Assembly (NCBI RefSeq): GCF_014805625.2
Contig: NW_023998464.1
Location: forward strand, 6,097,709 to 6,161,708
Source of the DNA: Glossina fuscipes
Lineage: Eukaryota; Arthropoda; Insecta; Diptera; Glossinidae
Length of the DNA: 64,000 bases
Reading direction: 5' to 3'
This document shows, piece by piece, positions 1-12,280 of the stretch (position 1 is its first letter; each line of letters opens with the position of its first letter). The notes under the pieces are model-generated. The model had not been told where the DNA came from, did not search any database, and saw only the letters and a program-made list of their open reading frames with translations. The position numbers and the translations under genes are program-made.

Positions 1-1200
1 CGAACTTCTAGGTTAAATTGTGTTCATCGCACCAATTATAGCCAGTTTCAACTTTTTATGTGAATTTCTGTAAATTCCTAAAATGAGAAAGGAGACGAAT
101 GAACAATTTCTGAACGAGGTAGACATCTTGCTCTGCTGAAAGATGCAGCACATACACCTTCCAAGGCCTGCTTAATGGTTGAACACGATTTTATGGTCGA
201 ACTGATTAGGTTTGAATGTCTGCATGCTTTGGTGATGAGTTGAAGCAAGTGAGCGTTTTTTTTTTGGCTAATGAGTGACTAAATTTCATTTCGAAGTCCA
301 TATTAAGCTTACTTAACTTTTCCACTTAATTTCACACATGCCCATGCGATTAAATAATTTCCTTTGTAGCTGTGTGTTACGTAAATGCACAGGTGTTTCT
401 GGAAAATTGTGTTCATTCGTTTAATTATGTGATTCCTGGATATATTAATAAATTCGTTCATAAAGTTTAAATATTAAATTAGAACACACCACATATTTGT
501 CTAGATTTATAGTGCTTAAGTGTTTCATATACACATATTAGTGCTTCAATGCATACGTTTGTGTATGTTAATACATACATTCCATATTTTAATCAAATGT
601 GTGTAGAAAGTCAAAACTCAAATACAGACTTACGTACATAAATATGAATTTAGTTGCCTGTTGACCTGCATTTTCGGGTGTTTAGTAGTCTTTTTCTACA
701 AGTTTTTACAGCAAGGGTGAAAATATATGAAACTGACTGACATTGAATTGTAGAAAATTTTGGGGTAGAAAAGTTATTTCATATGTAGCATATAAGCATC
801 ATATAAATATATATGTGTGTGTATGCACAGGCTTACATATACGAATGGATACAATAATTTAAATTTTAAATTAGTCTTAGATGAAAAAGTGTTTTGGCGT
901 GTCCTTGCGGATGCCTACGTGCAAATACAAGTGCATATATGTTTCTCCACATTCTACATTTCATTATAAGTTATTAGATAGTTGAAGAAGAAGCACGAAG
1001 CAGTAACTCGTTGAAAAGGAAGCAGAGAGCAATAACTCGAGAGGGTTGATAATATATAAGTAACGAGCAATACGACAAAGCACGTTTCAGGTTAAGTTAA
1101 TCAACCCATACTTAAGTTAGCTATACCTTAAAACCTGTATGTTGAACGCTTTAGGATATTGGCTCTTCAAGAAATCGAAATCCATATCTTAATTTGTTTT
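1..1200. other. AT-rich non-coding stretch
   Basis: I see no gene here. The block is AT-rich with short alternating ATATGT-type runs around 530-640 and 780-845, and a purine-rich patch at 975-1085 in which a GAAGCA...AACTCG unit occurs about twice with changes. No open frame is long or conserved-looking. Confidence 0.6.
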
Positions 1201-1202
1201 CC

Positions 1203-1408
1203 TGTACGGCCAACAAGGTACTGATTAGGGAAACAAAGGCAAAGAGACAAGAAAACGCTGAAATCTAGACTGTGGTGTGCCCGCTCTGTGTCTGTGTTAT
1301 GCTTCGATCGATTGAGCATTCACTATAATTACCAACAAAATATGGGATTTGAACCCGCGATAACCAACTTGGCACCCGCGACTCTTATTTACTTGGCTAT
1401 GTGGCAAC
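1203..1408 (-). repeat. tRNA-derived SINE-like copy 1 (minus strand)
   Basis: Read on the minus strand, this stretch has an internal RNA polymerase III promoter layout. A TAGCCAAGT A-box-like motif lies around 1388-1400, and a perfect B-box match, GGTTCAAATCC, lies at 1345-1355. About 45 bases separate them, as in tRNA genes. The sequence does not fold into a convincing complete tRNA that I can see, and it continues past the tRNA-like head into a tail ending near 1203 (ACCTTGTTGGCCGTAC on the minus strand). That tail resembles the one of the copy at 20.47 kb (ACCTTGTTAGACCTACC). The call is a degenerate SINE. A tRNA pseudogene is the alternative. Confidence 0.5.
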
Positions 1409-1409
1409 T

Positions 1410-4400
1410 CTTATCCGATCAATAGTAAACAAAACATCTGTTATTGCTGAAATGACAATTTTAGAAGTTTATTTAAAGTGAGTTTACATTTCTTCCAGTA
1501 AATGGGATTTCCTCGAAGCGGCTTACAATCATATGTTTTGTAAAATTCGTACCATACAAAAAGTCATAAATCCTAATCATTTTCAACAAGCGTCGCGAAG
1601 TGAACCAGAAATTACATCGAGTGCTAAACTATAGTGGTCGATAAGAGTCATATTGAATTTGACTTCCGACAAGACAAATAGTCGTTAGTACACTTTTTCG
1701 ACTACGTCACAATATGTAATAGTGCAAGCTATATGCTCTGGATATGTTCCTGCCGTGGATCTCTTCTCTAAGACTTCTACGATGTATTATTTTACCTTCC
1801 CACACGTTTGCAGTCTGTTCTCCCTGGAATTTATCCTTTATGCCTAGAGCGAAATAGGTTTCTATTTTCGTAATAACGAAAATTCTCATAGTATGGAATA
1901 GGTGGAGCAATGAACCGAAAGAGTTAACTGAAGGCAGAATTTTGCACGGATCGACATAGTGAGACTTTATAGGATTTTCAATCTATTTCTTATCTCTATA
2001 GCTATAGTTGTTCTGACGCTTCCGCTAACAAATTCAAGCACATAACGGCTTTAAAAGCATTTGTTTTAAGTCGAATATAATTCCCTTCCTAGTTTACATT
2101 GATATGTAAAACTTGTTTTAGTTGGAATTAAATATTAAAGCTTATGTTGCATTTTACGTAATTTTCCTTTTCTCAATGTGTCGTTTTTTCAATGTCTTTT
2201 ATATCCTCTTAAAGATTACAATCTTTTCGAACAAATAAAAGCGAAAAGAAAAAAAAGAGACTTTATTCTACATTTATGTTAGTCAGTAATAAAAAAAAAA
2301 AAAAAAGTTTATGAATGACTTGTAAAAATGAAATAAATTTTACGTGTTAAATAACAATACAATAGGATGTTATTCTTTCTGGTCTCTGTTCAGTCTACAG
2401 ATAAGAAAGACAAGAGAGATCGATTGCGTTTAATTCCTTTTTATAATACAAATTAAATTTCCATGTACCATCTAATCGGCTTGAAATTTCGCACGAATAA
2501 ATAAATGTCTCTACTAAGGATACACATTTTGATATAAAGTTTCATTTTTATTTGGTTTTGTTATCAAACGAACCTATATCGATCGTAGCTTTTCCCTTTT
2601 ACCCTGTTCCTATTTACCTTCATGTAAAAGGTAGTGAGAGGTTTGTTTATTTTTTTTGTTACTTGACTGCGTTTGCTGCTCTTGTCCAGCATTTTGACAT
2701 TATCTATAAATTAAATTTTCATATTGACATTGAGAGAAGATAGATATGTGCGACCGTATGCAACAGCCACATGATGATGATGATGACAGATGATTTTCTC
2801 TAATCTAATGGTCAATCGGTTTGAAACCTCAGGTCAAATAAAGAACTTTTTTTAGAATTTCATTGCTTTCTCCGCTAGCAAAATATGTTTGTACTTGTTA
2901 AAGGCATTCAAAGTGCTCGACTAAAATAGGTTCATGTGTTGGCACCAACAATATTATATTGCGATTTAATACATATAAAAGTGCATTTTTTTTATTTGCA
3001 ACAAAAGGGATATATCTAATTTGGAAATTCTATATCGGACATCTGTGAGTACAGATTTTCTGTTACTAGAGCTGATAGAACAAAATATTACATTTTGCAG
3101 CCCCTTCAAGATCACTCTAAAATCAGTCAGTATATAGTCTTCATACACCCGGGCGTAAGACATTGCACAACCTCTACATTTTCCTTCGAATCCAAATGTT
3201 AATTAAATTAAATTTACACTTCAACTAAAGTACCCGCTGTTAGCTTTTGAAAAACGCACAATGCGTGCCCATGACCTTCAAAATCGTAACAGTAACAATA
3301 AAATACTTAAATGCGGTTATTTCAGATAGCACTGCTTCCGGCATTGGAGAAGGTATCATTTGCACTCCAATTCGCAGTCTGAAGGCTTCTTTACCAAACG
3401 CGAGACTAAAAAGCCGATATTTTTATTAACGCATTTAAAAGTTCATGGTAAGCCATATTTTTTTTTTTTTTTTTAATTCTGTACTCATCACTAAAGAATA
3501 ACATATAGTAAATAGGCTTGTTTTTTCGTTAAGCATGATAGATCCCACAAAAGATATTTATTGCTGATCAGCGTTACGTTCTAAATTGATTTAGAGATAT
3601 TTCGAAGCTCGCGGTAACAAATGTCGAAATGGAAAGCACATATATTCTAATTATGTGCGATCAGGTTTAAATTTCCGTCCTCAATGTTCAAAAATTAGAA
3701 TTTCCTTCAATACCAGGTATTGCTATAAAACATGTATTAGTGAGCGAGTTATTGAGATATTGAGTAAATAGAAATGCATAGCTTGCTTACAGGCACACTT
3801 CCACCAGATAGAAATCTCAAAATTGTAGACTGTGTGAAATATTATTTTAAAAAGCATTTCGCTTATTTCTATCGTGGGGTAAAAGGCCTTGCTTAACACA
3901 ATGCTTTGCAAATTTTTACGGATACGGAGATGAATATAAATTTTTGAATTGTTAATGTACAAATGTATTTTAATGTTCAACAGCAGCAAGCCGTTATCTT
4001 TGGGGCGAGGGATAGAGAAAGGGCAGCAACTAGCGATCCGTCAAGGAAGAAATTTTTACATTATAGATTACATGTTATACAATGTGAACTTGCTCTGTTA
4101 TCTATAAATTTTATTTTTGATCGGCCAATGTTTATTCCTAAGTAAGTCAGTATTTTTGCTAAACAGCATTATCAAGAAGAGATCTAGAGAAAGAGCAAGA
4201 AAGCTGAATTATTTTAGTTCCAAAATTGTGCAGAAATTTGCGGTCTATCGGTACGGTGAGTAAAAAACCTGCGATCATGAATGATCTGAAGTGTCACACT
4301 ATCATTTCAAGGTACGCGTCTAAAATCAACTAAGTGCATAATACCGATTGATAATCGTCTGACGGTATCAATGAAAGCATAGTTTCACTTACTCTCGTTT

Positions 4401-5980
4401 AATGACTCTGCTTTTGACTATTATTTCCTTTGTTTGTGTAAGTGCAACAAAATAGGTATCGTTTCATATAAAAATACATAAGAAGTTTTTATAAAACTAA
4501 ACGTTTTGTGGCCTTAAGAAACGAAAGTAATATGCATATACAATATATGTATATATATTTAACAATTGAAATTGAGTATATGTATGTGTGTGTATGTGTT
4601 TATACTTTTATTTGTACGTATATACAGAAGCTCTCGTTTATAATATTGTAATATGTACATATATAGCATATATATTTATATATGTATATAAAGCATAAAT
4701 AATGAGAGAGAAAGAGATGAGCAATTCATAGATGAATGCTTCTAAGATATATGCATACATGTATTTAATAAATAAATAATTCATAACAACATATTAAATG
4801 GACGCTTTTACTATGCTTTAAAAACCATTCGTAATATTTAATAGACTTGTACGAAACATTTTGTCTCCATCAACTTGTTCTTTTAATAATCGAGGGGCAT
4901 TGTAAGCCCGGTACTTATCATACCCTGCACCCTTCGTGATACAAGAGTGTATTATGTATGCTTGTAATCTTGTGTGCAAACTACAGGTCGCAGTTTTCGA
5001 GCTATTATGATGAAATTTTGAATCAAACCACATTTTCGTCCACTTCCCATGTAGCGCCTTAAATTGATAAGTTGTTATATGAATAACACCATTAAACGAA
5101 ATGATGTAGAGTATTTAATTACTGCAAGGCGTTTACCTGTTGGGCACTCAAGTTATTCGAAGTGTATGACAGCAACAAGAGCGATAGTGGAAGTTTTACA
5201 AAATTGAAATGAAATGGATTACCGCCTAAAGCTATCGTCTTGGAAGCAGACGACGTAGATTGATTAAGATGCTGTTCATTTTATATATGACTTAAGATTA
5301 CTACTTAAAATTATCTAATATAGCGTATCTGCAGTATTTGTTATCTTTTCGTAATGGACAAATTTGCAACTAATGTTGTTTATTAAAACTATCTCAATTT
5401 TACGGTAAATATACTTTCAGTATGTTTACATTTATCCGATGTATTCAGTTGAAATCAAGCCAAAAATTACGAAGATCAAATAAAAGTCAAAAAAAATCAG
5501 AAATTGAGGTGAAGTTACGACAAAATGCCTGAGTGTGCTTTTCTCTTTTTGTGATATCGATAGTCCGGCACTTAAACAAGCGCGATTATGACGGCAAAAG
5601 AAGAAACGAGTGAGAAAATTAAATTCGGTCGGCACCGTATTTTTTATACCTACCACCGTTATGCTAAACAAGACAAAAGAGGTAAAGTAAGGTAAAATGT
5701 GGAGTGGGTGCAGCTGATTTTTTCTATTTCCAAAATAATAGCTTTTGTCATATACGCATGTGGACGTTGCAGGCGTGTCCTTTGAAAGGTTTTACTTTTG
5801 CAACTTTGTAGGCATTCAATTCATTTGAATAGGATGGGACTCCAGCAGGTAAGGGAATTAAAATATCACCACCAGTTTGATCCAATCGATCCTTTCTGAA
5901 AACCTCGAATGAATTGTGAAAAAGTCCGACGAATGTAAGTCATGCTTTAACTAGTTTCACTTAAAGTTAAACAGGATAAC
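1410..5980. other. AT-rich non-coding stretch
   Basis: No gene is recognised. It holds homopolymer tracts (A run at 2291-2306, T run at 3458-3474), a short ATG repeat near 2772-2786, a TA-rich block at about 4530-4700, and a terminal-repeat-like ATACCCTGCACC motif near 4920 that recalls repeat ends elsewhere in the window (13.8, 14.0, 16.8 and 44.9 kb). A TTTCAG/AAG-GTATC pair around 3327-3356 resembles splice sites bracketing 27 bases but has no supporting context. Confidence 0.55.
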
Positions 5981-5987
5981 TCTGTGG

Positions 5988-6767
5988 TCAATTTAAGAAA
6001 GTAGAGCGAATTTTTAAGTTTAGCCCCCAAATATTTTTGTAAATGAACACTACTGGGCCTGCAGAAATATTTAGTTTTTTGAGGGTGAAAAAGCTACCGA
6101 ATTCCTGTTCAGCTTTAATTAAAGATGCAACTGACCACAATGGTTTGTTTAACAAAATTTCCATGTTTTCAGTTGGAAGTAACACTTTCACAGACGAGAT
6201 AGCTCTAGGTTGAGGTGGAGCCAATTCGAAAATGCTTACCCGCTTCAAATTGACGAATGGGACGTCTGCAGGAAAATAACTTTTTATGTTATTCCCAGAG
6301 ATATCAGGCGCCAGTCTTGACACGAATATTCCTTAACTGGGGGATACTGCCGTCAAGCAGACATCATCGATAGGAACGCTAAGATTCACAAGTAGAGAGT
6401 CTTAAGTTGGCGAAAATATAAACCAGCAGACACGCACGTACAACTAGTGGGAGGGACGGATTTTTTACTTTCATTAATATTCCTTGAAGATGTAGATCGA
6501 GACACCACTTGGAGGAGATACATTTCCCACTTCGGTATAGGTAAAACGAAGAGGACTTCTTCTCTTATTTGTAACTTTTTTATTGCCGGCCGACTCAACA
6601 ACAGCGGAAACCCTAACGTCCTTTGTAGTCAAGGGTGAAGCACTCACCGTACCGTATACTACACTAAGAATTGGTCTTATACAGGCTGGAGGAGGGGATG
6701 AGTGGTTTTTGCACGCAAAAAAGCAAGAGAGAGACTTATTGACGAGAGCACCAAGTGCTGATCGCAA
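5988..6767 (-). pseudogene. Decayed retrotransposon ORF1 (gag-like) remnant
   Basis: Three minus-strand reading frames follow one another from 6767 down to 5988: a 97-residue frame, an overlapping 71-residue frame and a 111-residue frame. The last contains SRLAPDISGNNIKSYF near its start and AISSVKVLLPTENMEILLNK about 40 residues later. This resembles the layout I know from ORF1/gag-like proteins of insect non-LTR retrotransposons: a 'VSRL.P.T....I..Y' opening, a 'SSFKV.VP' strand, then '..LL....WP'. The upstream frames are rich in Ser, Pro, Lys and Arg, as expected of an ORF1 linker. The frames are broken by stops and shifts, so the gene is dead. No matching reverse transcriptase lies beside it; the RT fossil at 8.9 kb is on the opposite strand. 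The family assignment is by eye. Confidence 0.4.
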
Positions 6768-7039
6768 AAATTAAAATGCGTATCACGACAAAAATTCGAA
6801 TATTTTTCTACTTTTGTAAACAATTAGGCTGTAAACGCATATGAAGCGATAGTGTAATAAGATAAAAAAGAAATAAATTGCAAAATTCCTTCACATACAG
6901 TAAAACAGTACGACCACAGCGCTCGCGTAGAGTTGCCAAACTGATTATAGTGTCTCAAAATTTAACTTTTTTTAATACTTTTACAGCCTACAAAAACAAA
7001 TTTCAAAAGCCTCATAAAGTATATAAGTATTGACTAGTT

Positions 7040-7330
7040 TCAAATTTGGAATGCACTTAAGCATGACCGTCGTTTCGCTGGTAGATCTGTCCGTCTGGCA
7101 AACTGGGTAGTATCTGTGGTAAACATTCTCCCGTTAGCGAATATGAAGATATTGTCTACAAAGTTACAAAAAAAATTGGAGGTGACCTAAACTTCTCAAA
7201 GATCACGCCTATTCGATAAAAACTTCTATTTCGAAAATAGCGAACACTACATATTGTTGAGCATTAAAATTTGGCGGGTGATAGGTATAAAAGACTCGGT
7301 CACGAGCGAATATAATTTTCTTAGTTCTTT
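7040..7330 (+). repeat. GTCCGTCTG-family dispersed repeat, tail fragment A
   Basis: This stretch is homologous to 37.80-38.27 kb. Shared landmarks in the same order are CTGTCCGTCTG, a TATCTGTGGTAAA block, an AAGATAT block, GACYTAAACTTYTCAAA and the terminal TATAAAAG...TCACGA.CGAATAT.ATTTTC. The last two blocks are near 7185 and 7287-7321 here. I see no coding capacity. It belongs to a non-autonomous repeat family whose type I cannot name from sequence alone. Confidence 0.65.
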
Positions 7331-7410
7331 CTTAGTAGGACAACCAATAGGGCATCAAATAAACGGATTCGGAGAGCAGAACGCGACAAAATCGACAGAA
7401 TCTTTTATAT

Positions 7411-7502
7411 AAATCACCGAAGGATGAGAGATATATCCTTCTTGTCAAAAGGTTTTACACATTCAGAAAGTAACTTCAGAGACCCTACGAAATATATATA
7501 TT
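7411..7502 (+). repeat. GTCCGTCTG-family dispersed repeat, head fragment
   Basis: It matches 37309-37402 by eye: ATCACCGAAG.ATGAG, then CTTGTCAAAA/TTTTGTCAAAA, then AACTTCAGAGA and a TATATATA end. In the 37 kb copy this head lies upstream of the GTCCGTCC core. Here it lies downstream of a tail fragment (7040-7330), so two separate truncated copies sit next to each other. Confidence 0.6.
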
Positions 7503-7529
7503 TTTTATAAGCATAAAATCGTGAATGGA

Positions 7530-8920
7530 TTCAACGATGCAACGTTCGCGTATATAAGTACAGAGGGTTTTTCTATATTCTCTACTTTTAGCATTGTTCT
7601 GTGCAAAAAAGCAATAAGTCATAAAATAGCAAAACTTGTTTTTGTTGTCATTGAAGGTTTTTGGCACTTTTGTTTTTATGTTTGTATAGCTCTATTCGAT
7701 TGTGTTCATACGAATTTTGTGTACAAGTTTTTTGCATTTAATCGTCGACGTCAATGGATGATACTGACGATCGTTCGAAGGATTTTCTAAGCAAAACTAA
7801 TTGAAAATTGAATTTTTAACCAAATACATCTCCTCATTTGTACACATTTTCATACACGTACTATAAATGCGCTTCAAAAGCGTTAAGCGTTGAAAGTGAA
7901 ATAAGAGTAAGCACAATAGACAAATAAATGAATATTGTATTAAAAGTAAATGAAAAGAAGTAAGAATGTATAGTCGGGGTTGATCCTACACCACTACGTC
8001 TAGTACACTTTTTCCCCCGTTTTGGTAACAAGACACCAAAAATTGCACATTATTTTTAAGCAAAGCCGTACTTTTCATAGCAGCCCTCGTATCGGTGTAC
8101 GTCCAAAGGATGACGTTATCCAAATTTAACAAAAAATTTTATTATTTTTCAGTTTCCGTCGTAGAAAACTAGAATTTGTACTTTCTGCCAATAGACCTAC
8201 GTGATACGAAATCAGTGCCGTTACTTTTTTGCCGTTCTCGGCGGATTGTCGTCTTATCGGGGACGGTTAGTAAGTGGAAGAATCCCAAGAGCAACGTCGG
8301 CGGTAGGACAGCTACTTGCACATTCACCCACGCCGGTAAGGTCGACTGCAACTAAACACAATCCAAACGAGTAACCTGAACGGCATGCAAATATCAATGC
8401 GTCTTAGGTAATTAGGTGATAGCAAGGAATAAAATAGTCACTAAAACTAGCGAATTTAGTAGGGCACCTAGGCATAAAGCAAAAAGAAAATGAAACGTAA
8501 AAATGAATTTGGCGTAAGCGGAACGTGGTGGCCAAATACTGGACAATTTCAAGTTACGGATTGTAAAATGTACTATTCTGGTAACAATATAGGCGTGGAG
8601 CTAGTATTCTTATATCCAGGAAACACGAAGAATGCATTGAACAATTCTTTCCCTTACTTCGCCATTATTTAAAATTATACCAAAACCTATAAAAATCGAT
8701 ATTATTCATGCATACGTACTAAACGCGGATAGTTTATTTACAACTGAAATCGTTGGAAACGTAGCTGTGAATAAAATTGGTTTCAAACAGAATGAATCGA
8801 ACGATCAGTGGAAGTTATGAATAAAAGAAGAAAATACCGCAATTCCAACGAGAATGAATATAATCGAGTAAAACGAATAACACGAGTACATATACGAGGC
8901 CCATAGCACAGCGAGGACAA
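7530..8920. other. AT-rich non-coding stretch
   Basis: Only short open frames are present, on both strands. The 8169-8351 minus frame (60 codons) is in slightly more GC-rich sequence but matches nothing I recognise. Confidence 0.5.
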
Positions 8921-8929
8921 AAGAGAAAT

Positions 8930-9540
8930 GTGGGAAGATAACATTCGTCAATTATTTGCAGATGACACTGTATCTGTAATGAGGGTGAACAGTTTACGGA
9001 TCCACCCATTGCGAACGACGAAATGGGAAAAGCTGCAACTGTCTCAGCAGATAATATGCAGGTTTAAGCCATAAATGATCAACGTAACAGCTTTGGGTTG
9101 AACCTGAATATCAGAAAAACCAAATTTATGATCGCAAGTTGAGCGAAAACTCTATATGCAAATGACACTCTATTAATTGATAGAAAAAATTTAGAAAGGA
9201 TTTCCAAGTTTGTATACTCGTTACACGAAGCCATGAAATGCTTCCAATGATCGGCGCTCGTATATGGTCTTCAATCATGGACATTTTTTATCGGTACAGA
9301 TTAAAAAAATCTAAAAATATCGTAGGGAGATCGCATGTCCAATACTAAACTAATAAAAAGAGAAGAATAAACTCTGCTCTTAAAGTGTAGTAAAAAACAC
9401 GTAGTAAATACATGTACGTGAATAAAAATATCAAAAGGAAAAAAAGGCTTGGACAGAAAACAAATATCGGGACTGAGTCTTATTCGAAATTGGACTGGGC
9501 AAAGAACCATTGGTACAATTATACACACAGCAAGCAGCCG
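8930..9540 (+). pseudogene. Fossil non-LTR (RTE-like) reverse transcriptase
   Basis: The plus strand carries reverse-transcriptase landmarks in the correct order but in shifted frames. Near 8950-8985 it reads NIRQLFADDTVSVM, which contains the FADD catalytic box. Near 9085-9140 it reads FGLNLNIRKTKFM. Near 9190-9225 it reads LERISKFVY. A VYGLQSWTF-like stretch follows near 9262-9288. In RTE/BovB-type LINEs the expected order is FADD, then GLK(I/L)NxxKTK, then (L/M)ExVxxFxYLG, then VYGCESWT. Several in-frame stops (for example TAA near 9071 and TGA near 9140) and at least one frameshift show that it is dead. The endonuclease domain and the 5' part of RT are missing. The clade is less certain than the RT assignment. 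Confidence 0.65.
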
Positions 9541-9559
9541 ATAAGATTTTTGGGCTTTA

Positions 9560-11040
9560 GTTAATAGTATGGCTTTAGTAATAATATTATGTTAAATTTT
9601 GATCACCAATATCCAATGATGGATAGGAAGGAAAAGAGAAATAGGGAATTTCTTTTCTAAATTACTACTGTGGATAAATTTTTGTGATAAAATGTTAAAA
9701 ATCAAGCATTTCTGAAGTATTTATTATTAGATGAATTGGAGGGGGTCCAAGAAATAAACCCATGTGGTTCAAATTCCTCTATTTAATTTTTATGCTAAAT
9801 TACCATCATGAGAAAACTTTTATCATAAAACGCTAACAATTTGATCTTGCGGTTTCCATCACAATTCTTATAACGAGTCGTATCCAAAAAATATAGCTAC
9901 GTGGTCCAAATTCGGTAACGAAGATTTTTGTGCCAATTTGCTAATATAACTACTTTTCATCATGAAATATTCAAAATTAGCTGCTTTACTATAGAAAGGC
10001 TCAGTTTTCACGGTAACATTTACGCTAGCCGGGGTTCACGCACGTCAGTGTACCAATATAATAATATAAATATTGTGACCTGTAGATTCAAAACAAAAAT
10101 ACGTGGACAGTCATCCGCCAAAGTCATTTTCAGTGTAATCAAAGGTGGATATTTATATGCAACAGGGCCCGAACGATTGGGCGAAATTCAAATTTATTTA
10201 TGTTAATTTTCTTGTTAGAGAAATTATTGTTCTTCACTTACTTTGACCACGAGATATCAGAAACCAGAGCTTGTTGCCAAAAAAAGGGTTATGTTTGTAA
10301 GAATGTCTATATGAGAAGGGGTCCTACAGACGATCCCATCCTATTTTCACTTGGTTTCTAAACATACAGCTTTCCATTGATTGTTTGTTGTAACAGATTT
10401 TCTTAAACGATGCGTTTTATGTGGAGTGGTTGTAAAAATAGTCCGAATCAATTAATTTTGACTTGGCCTCGTCATTGAGCCAAGCCAAGCCGCCGTACAA
10501 GCCCCATCAAAATATCAGGCAAGTTGCGATCTGCCCAATAGCAAATCTTGTGGGCGTTAGTTTTAAGGCTTTTTGGTTGTTGCAAACATCCGCACGAACT
10601 TAAATAGAACGAGTGGGATGCGATAAAAAGGTAAGAAATTCCATAAAGAAATTATATCTGATACCCATCGACTCATGCTTCTTATATTTGACTGAGAAAG
10701 TGTCTATACAGAATTAAGTCTGTATTTGTTAACAGCTGTTGCATTAAAAAAACGACTAAGAATTTGGAATCATCTGAGAGTAGGCGTATAAGTTTGGAAG
10801 CATCTGAGACTAAGCCAACATGCTTTTCTTTTTATAATTCCTTAGTTAAAATAAAAGAGAGGAATTACAAAGGGGAAAAAAGTCCAATGTGTATAACATA
10901 TAAGAGCGCATATTACCTAATGCAATTGGTTTGCTTTTACGATAATCCATAGTCACTAAGCCATTTGCAGACTTAGTCGTGGAGGTCGATATAAAAAAGT
11001 TGTTTGTTTCTTTCTTCTTTTGATGTGAGTCTATAAATTG
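9560..11040. other. AT-rich non-coding stretch with dispersed-repeat patch
   Basis: No gene is seen. The segment around 9893-9955 (GGTCCAAATTCGGTAACG followed by ATTTTTGTG and CAATTTGC) resembles 32746-32800 on the same strand, indicating a low-copy dispersed repeat. At 10768-10825 a TTTGGAA.CATCTGAGA unit of about 30 bases occurs twice with changes. Confidence 0.5.
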
Positions 11041-11046
11041 AAAATA

Positions 11047-11078
11047 TTAGTTTGGCGAAAAAGAAATCCATTATTTTT
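11047..11078 (+). repeat. Left terminal inverted repeat, mariner copy 1
   Basis: This is a 32-base repeat beginning TTAGTTTGGCGAAAAAGAAA. It is complementary to 12247-12278 except for one base (position 10). It is the presumed transposase binding and cleavage site and directly abuts the TA dinucleotide. Confidence 0.93.
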
Positions 11079-11231
11079 TCGGTAGATGGCTGCACTGATA
11101 GATTTCTCGTAAAGTATCGATCAAACAATTTCATATTTATGCTCGTTGGAAAGGTGACATTTCGCAGTAAAAAAAATTCTTTTGCTGTTTTTTGTTTGGT
11201 GCATTCAGTTGTGAGTTACAGCGTGTTAAAA

Positions 11232-12225
11232 ATGGAAGTGAACAAAGAGAAAATTCGGTACATTTTACAGTTTTTCTTTGACAAAGGCGAAAATGCAAGC
11301 CAGGCGGCTAAAATTGTGAATGGTGTTTATGGTTCCGATACTGCAACAGCCAATTATGTGCAATTTTGGTTTCGTAGATTCCGTTCAGGAATTTTTGATG
11401 TTAAAGATGCACTTGACCGGCATGTTAGCAGTCGTAACATCGCCCAGGAGCTAAAAATCGACCATAAAACAGTTTTAAACCATTTACACAAAGCTGAATT
11501 CAAAAAGAAGCTCGATGTTTGGGTGCCACACCAATTAACAGAAAAAAACATGATGGATCGAATTTCCATCTGCGAAGCCTTGGCCAAACGGAATGAGATA
11601 GACCCATTTCTTAAACGGATTGTGACTGGAGATGAGAAATGGATCAGATACGATAACCCTGTGCGAAAACGATCGTGGTCAAAGAGCGGTGAAGCACCTC
11701 AAACGGTGGTCAAACCAGAACTAACGGCCAGGAAAGTTTTGCTATGCATTTGGTGGGACTGGAAGGGGATTATTTATTATGAGTTGCTTCCATATAGCCA
11801 AACGCTAAATTCTGATCTCTACTGTCAACAACTGGACCGTTTGAAGATAGCGATTGACCAGAAACGGCCAGAATTAGCCAACAGGAGAGGTGTCGTGTTC
11901 CACCAGGACAACGCTAGGCCACACACATCTACAGTGACTCGCCAGAAACTTCGGGAGCTTGGTTGGGAAGTTTTAATGCATCCGCCATACAGTCCGGACT
12001 TGGCACCAAGCGATTATCATCTTCTTCTTGCATTGCAAAATTTCTTTAATGATAAAAAATTGGAATCTAGGGAGGATTGAGAAAATCGACTACTAGAGTT
12101 TTTTGCAAATACAGGACCAGGATTTCTATGAGAGAGGCATTTTGAAGTTACCTTCAAAATGGCAACAAATCATACAACAAAACGGGGCATATTTGACCCA
12201 AATCGGACAATCCGAAGCATGTTAA
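11232..12225 (+). pseudogene. Mariner transposase, damaged (copy 1)
   Basis: The product is a cut-and-paste transposase of the mariner family. The start is the ATG giving MEVNKEKIRY. In-frame codons upstream run back into the terminal repeat but offer only a TTG and are not needed. The open part is 282 codons, ending at TGA 12078-12080. It contains an N-terminal helix-turn-helix (QAAKIVNGVYG..), a WVPHQL linker and the DDE/D catalytic core: TGDEKW (Asp about 134), HQDNARPH (Asp about 226) and SPDLAPSDYH (Asp about 261). There are 34 residues between the last two Asp (DD34D). An in-frame deletion of 19 codons removes the GRP-type linker between the two DNA-binding helix-turn-helix units. Beyond the TGA the frame still encodes the family C-terminus, but with a +1 shift near 12111-12116, down to TAA 12223-12225. 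An AATAAA follows immediately at 12225-12230. The same stop and shift occur in copy 2. Confidence 0.92.
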
Positions 12226-12246
12226 ATAAAGTCCTGAAGTTCATAT

Positions 12247-12278
12247 AAAAATAATGGATTTCTTTTTCCCCAAACTAA
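12247..12278 (-). repeat. Right terminal inverted repeat, mariner copy 1
   Basis: Read on the minus strand it begins TTAGTTTGGGGAAAAAGAAA and pairs with 11047-11078. It abuts the right-hand TA target duplicate at 12279-12280. Confidence 0.93.
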
Positions 12279-12280
12279 TA

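Larger units (their letters stand above)
11047..12278 (+). mobile_element. Mariner element copy 1 (1232 bp, non-autonomous)
   Basis: This is a full-length Tc1/mariner-superfamily element bounded by terminal inverted repeats that start TTAGTTTGG. It is flanked on both sides by TA (11045-11046 and 12279-12280), the expected target-site duplication. It carries one transposase frame, separated from the left end by a leader of about 185 bp. The element is almost identical to copy 2 at 45038-46305, with roughly twenty substitutions by eye. Relative to copy 2 it lacks 57 bp of the transposase and retains 21 bp that copy 2 has lost. The left repeat differs from the right repeat at position 10 (C instead of G). 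Confidence 0.95.

Noticed and set aside
1337..1410. Functional tRNA gene
   Set aside because: The A and B boxes are present, but acceptor and anticodon stems do not pair convincingly and the sequence continues into a SINE-like body.
3327..3356. 27-base micro-exon flanked by TTTCAG and GTATC
   Set aside because: Splice-like dinucleotides are common by chance, and there is no neighbouring exon or reading-frame support.
11052..11231. 60-codon N-terminal extension of mariner copy 1 (and 45043-45222 in copy 2)
   Set aside because: It begins inside the terminal inverted repeat at a TTG. Mariner proteins start at the later ATG (MEVNKE...), which is conserved in position in both copies.
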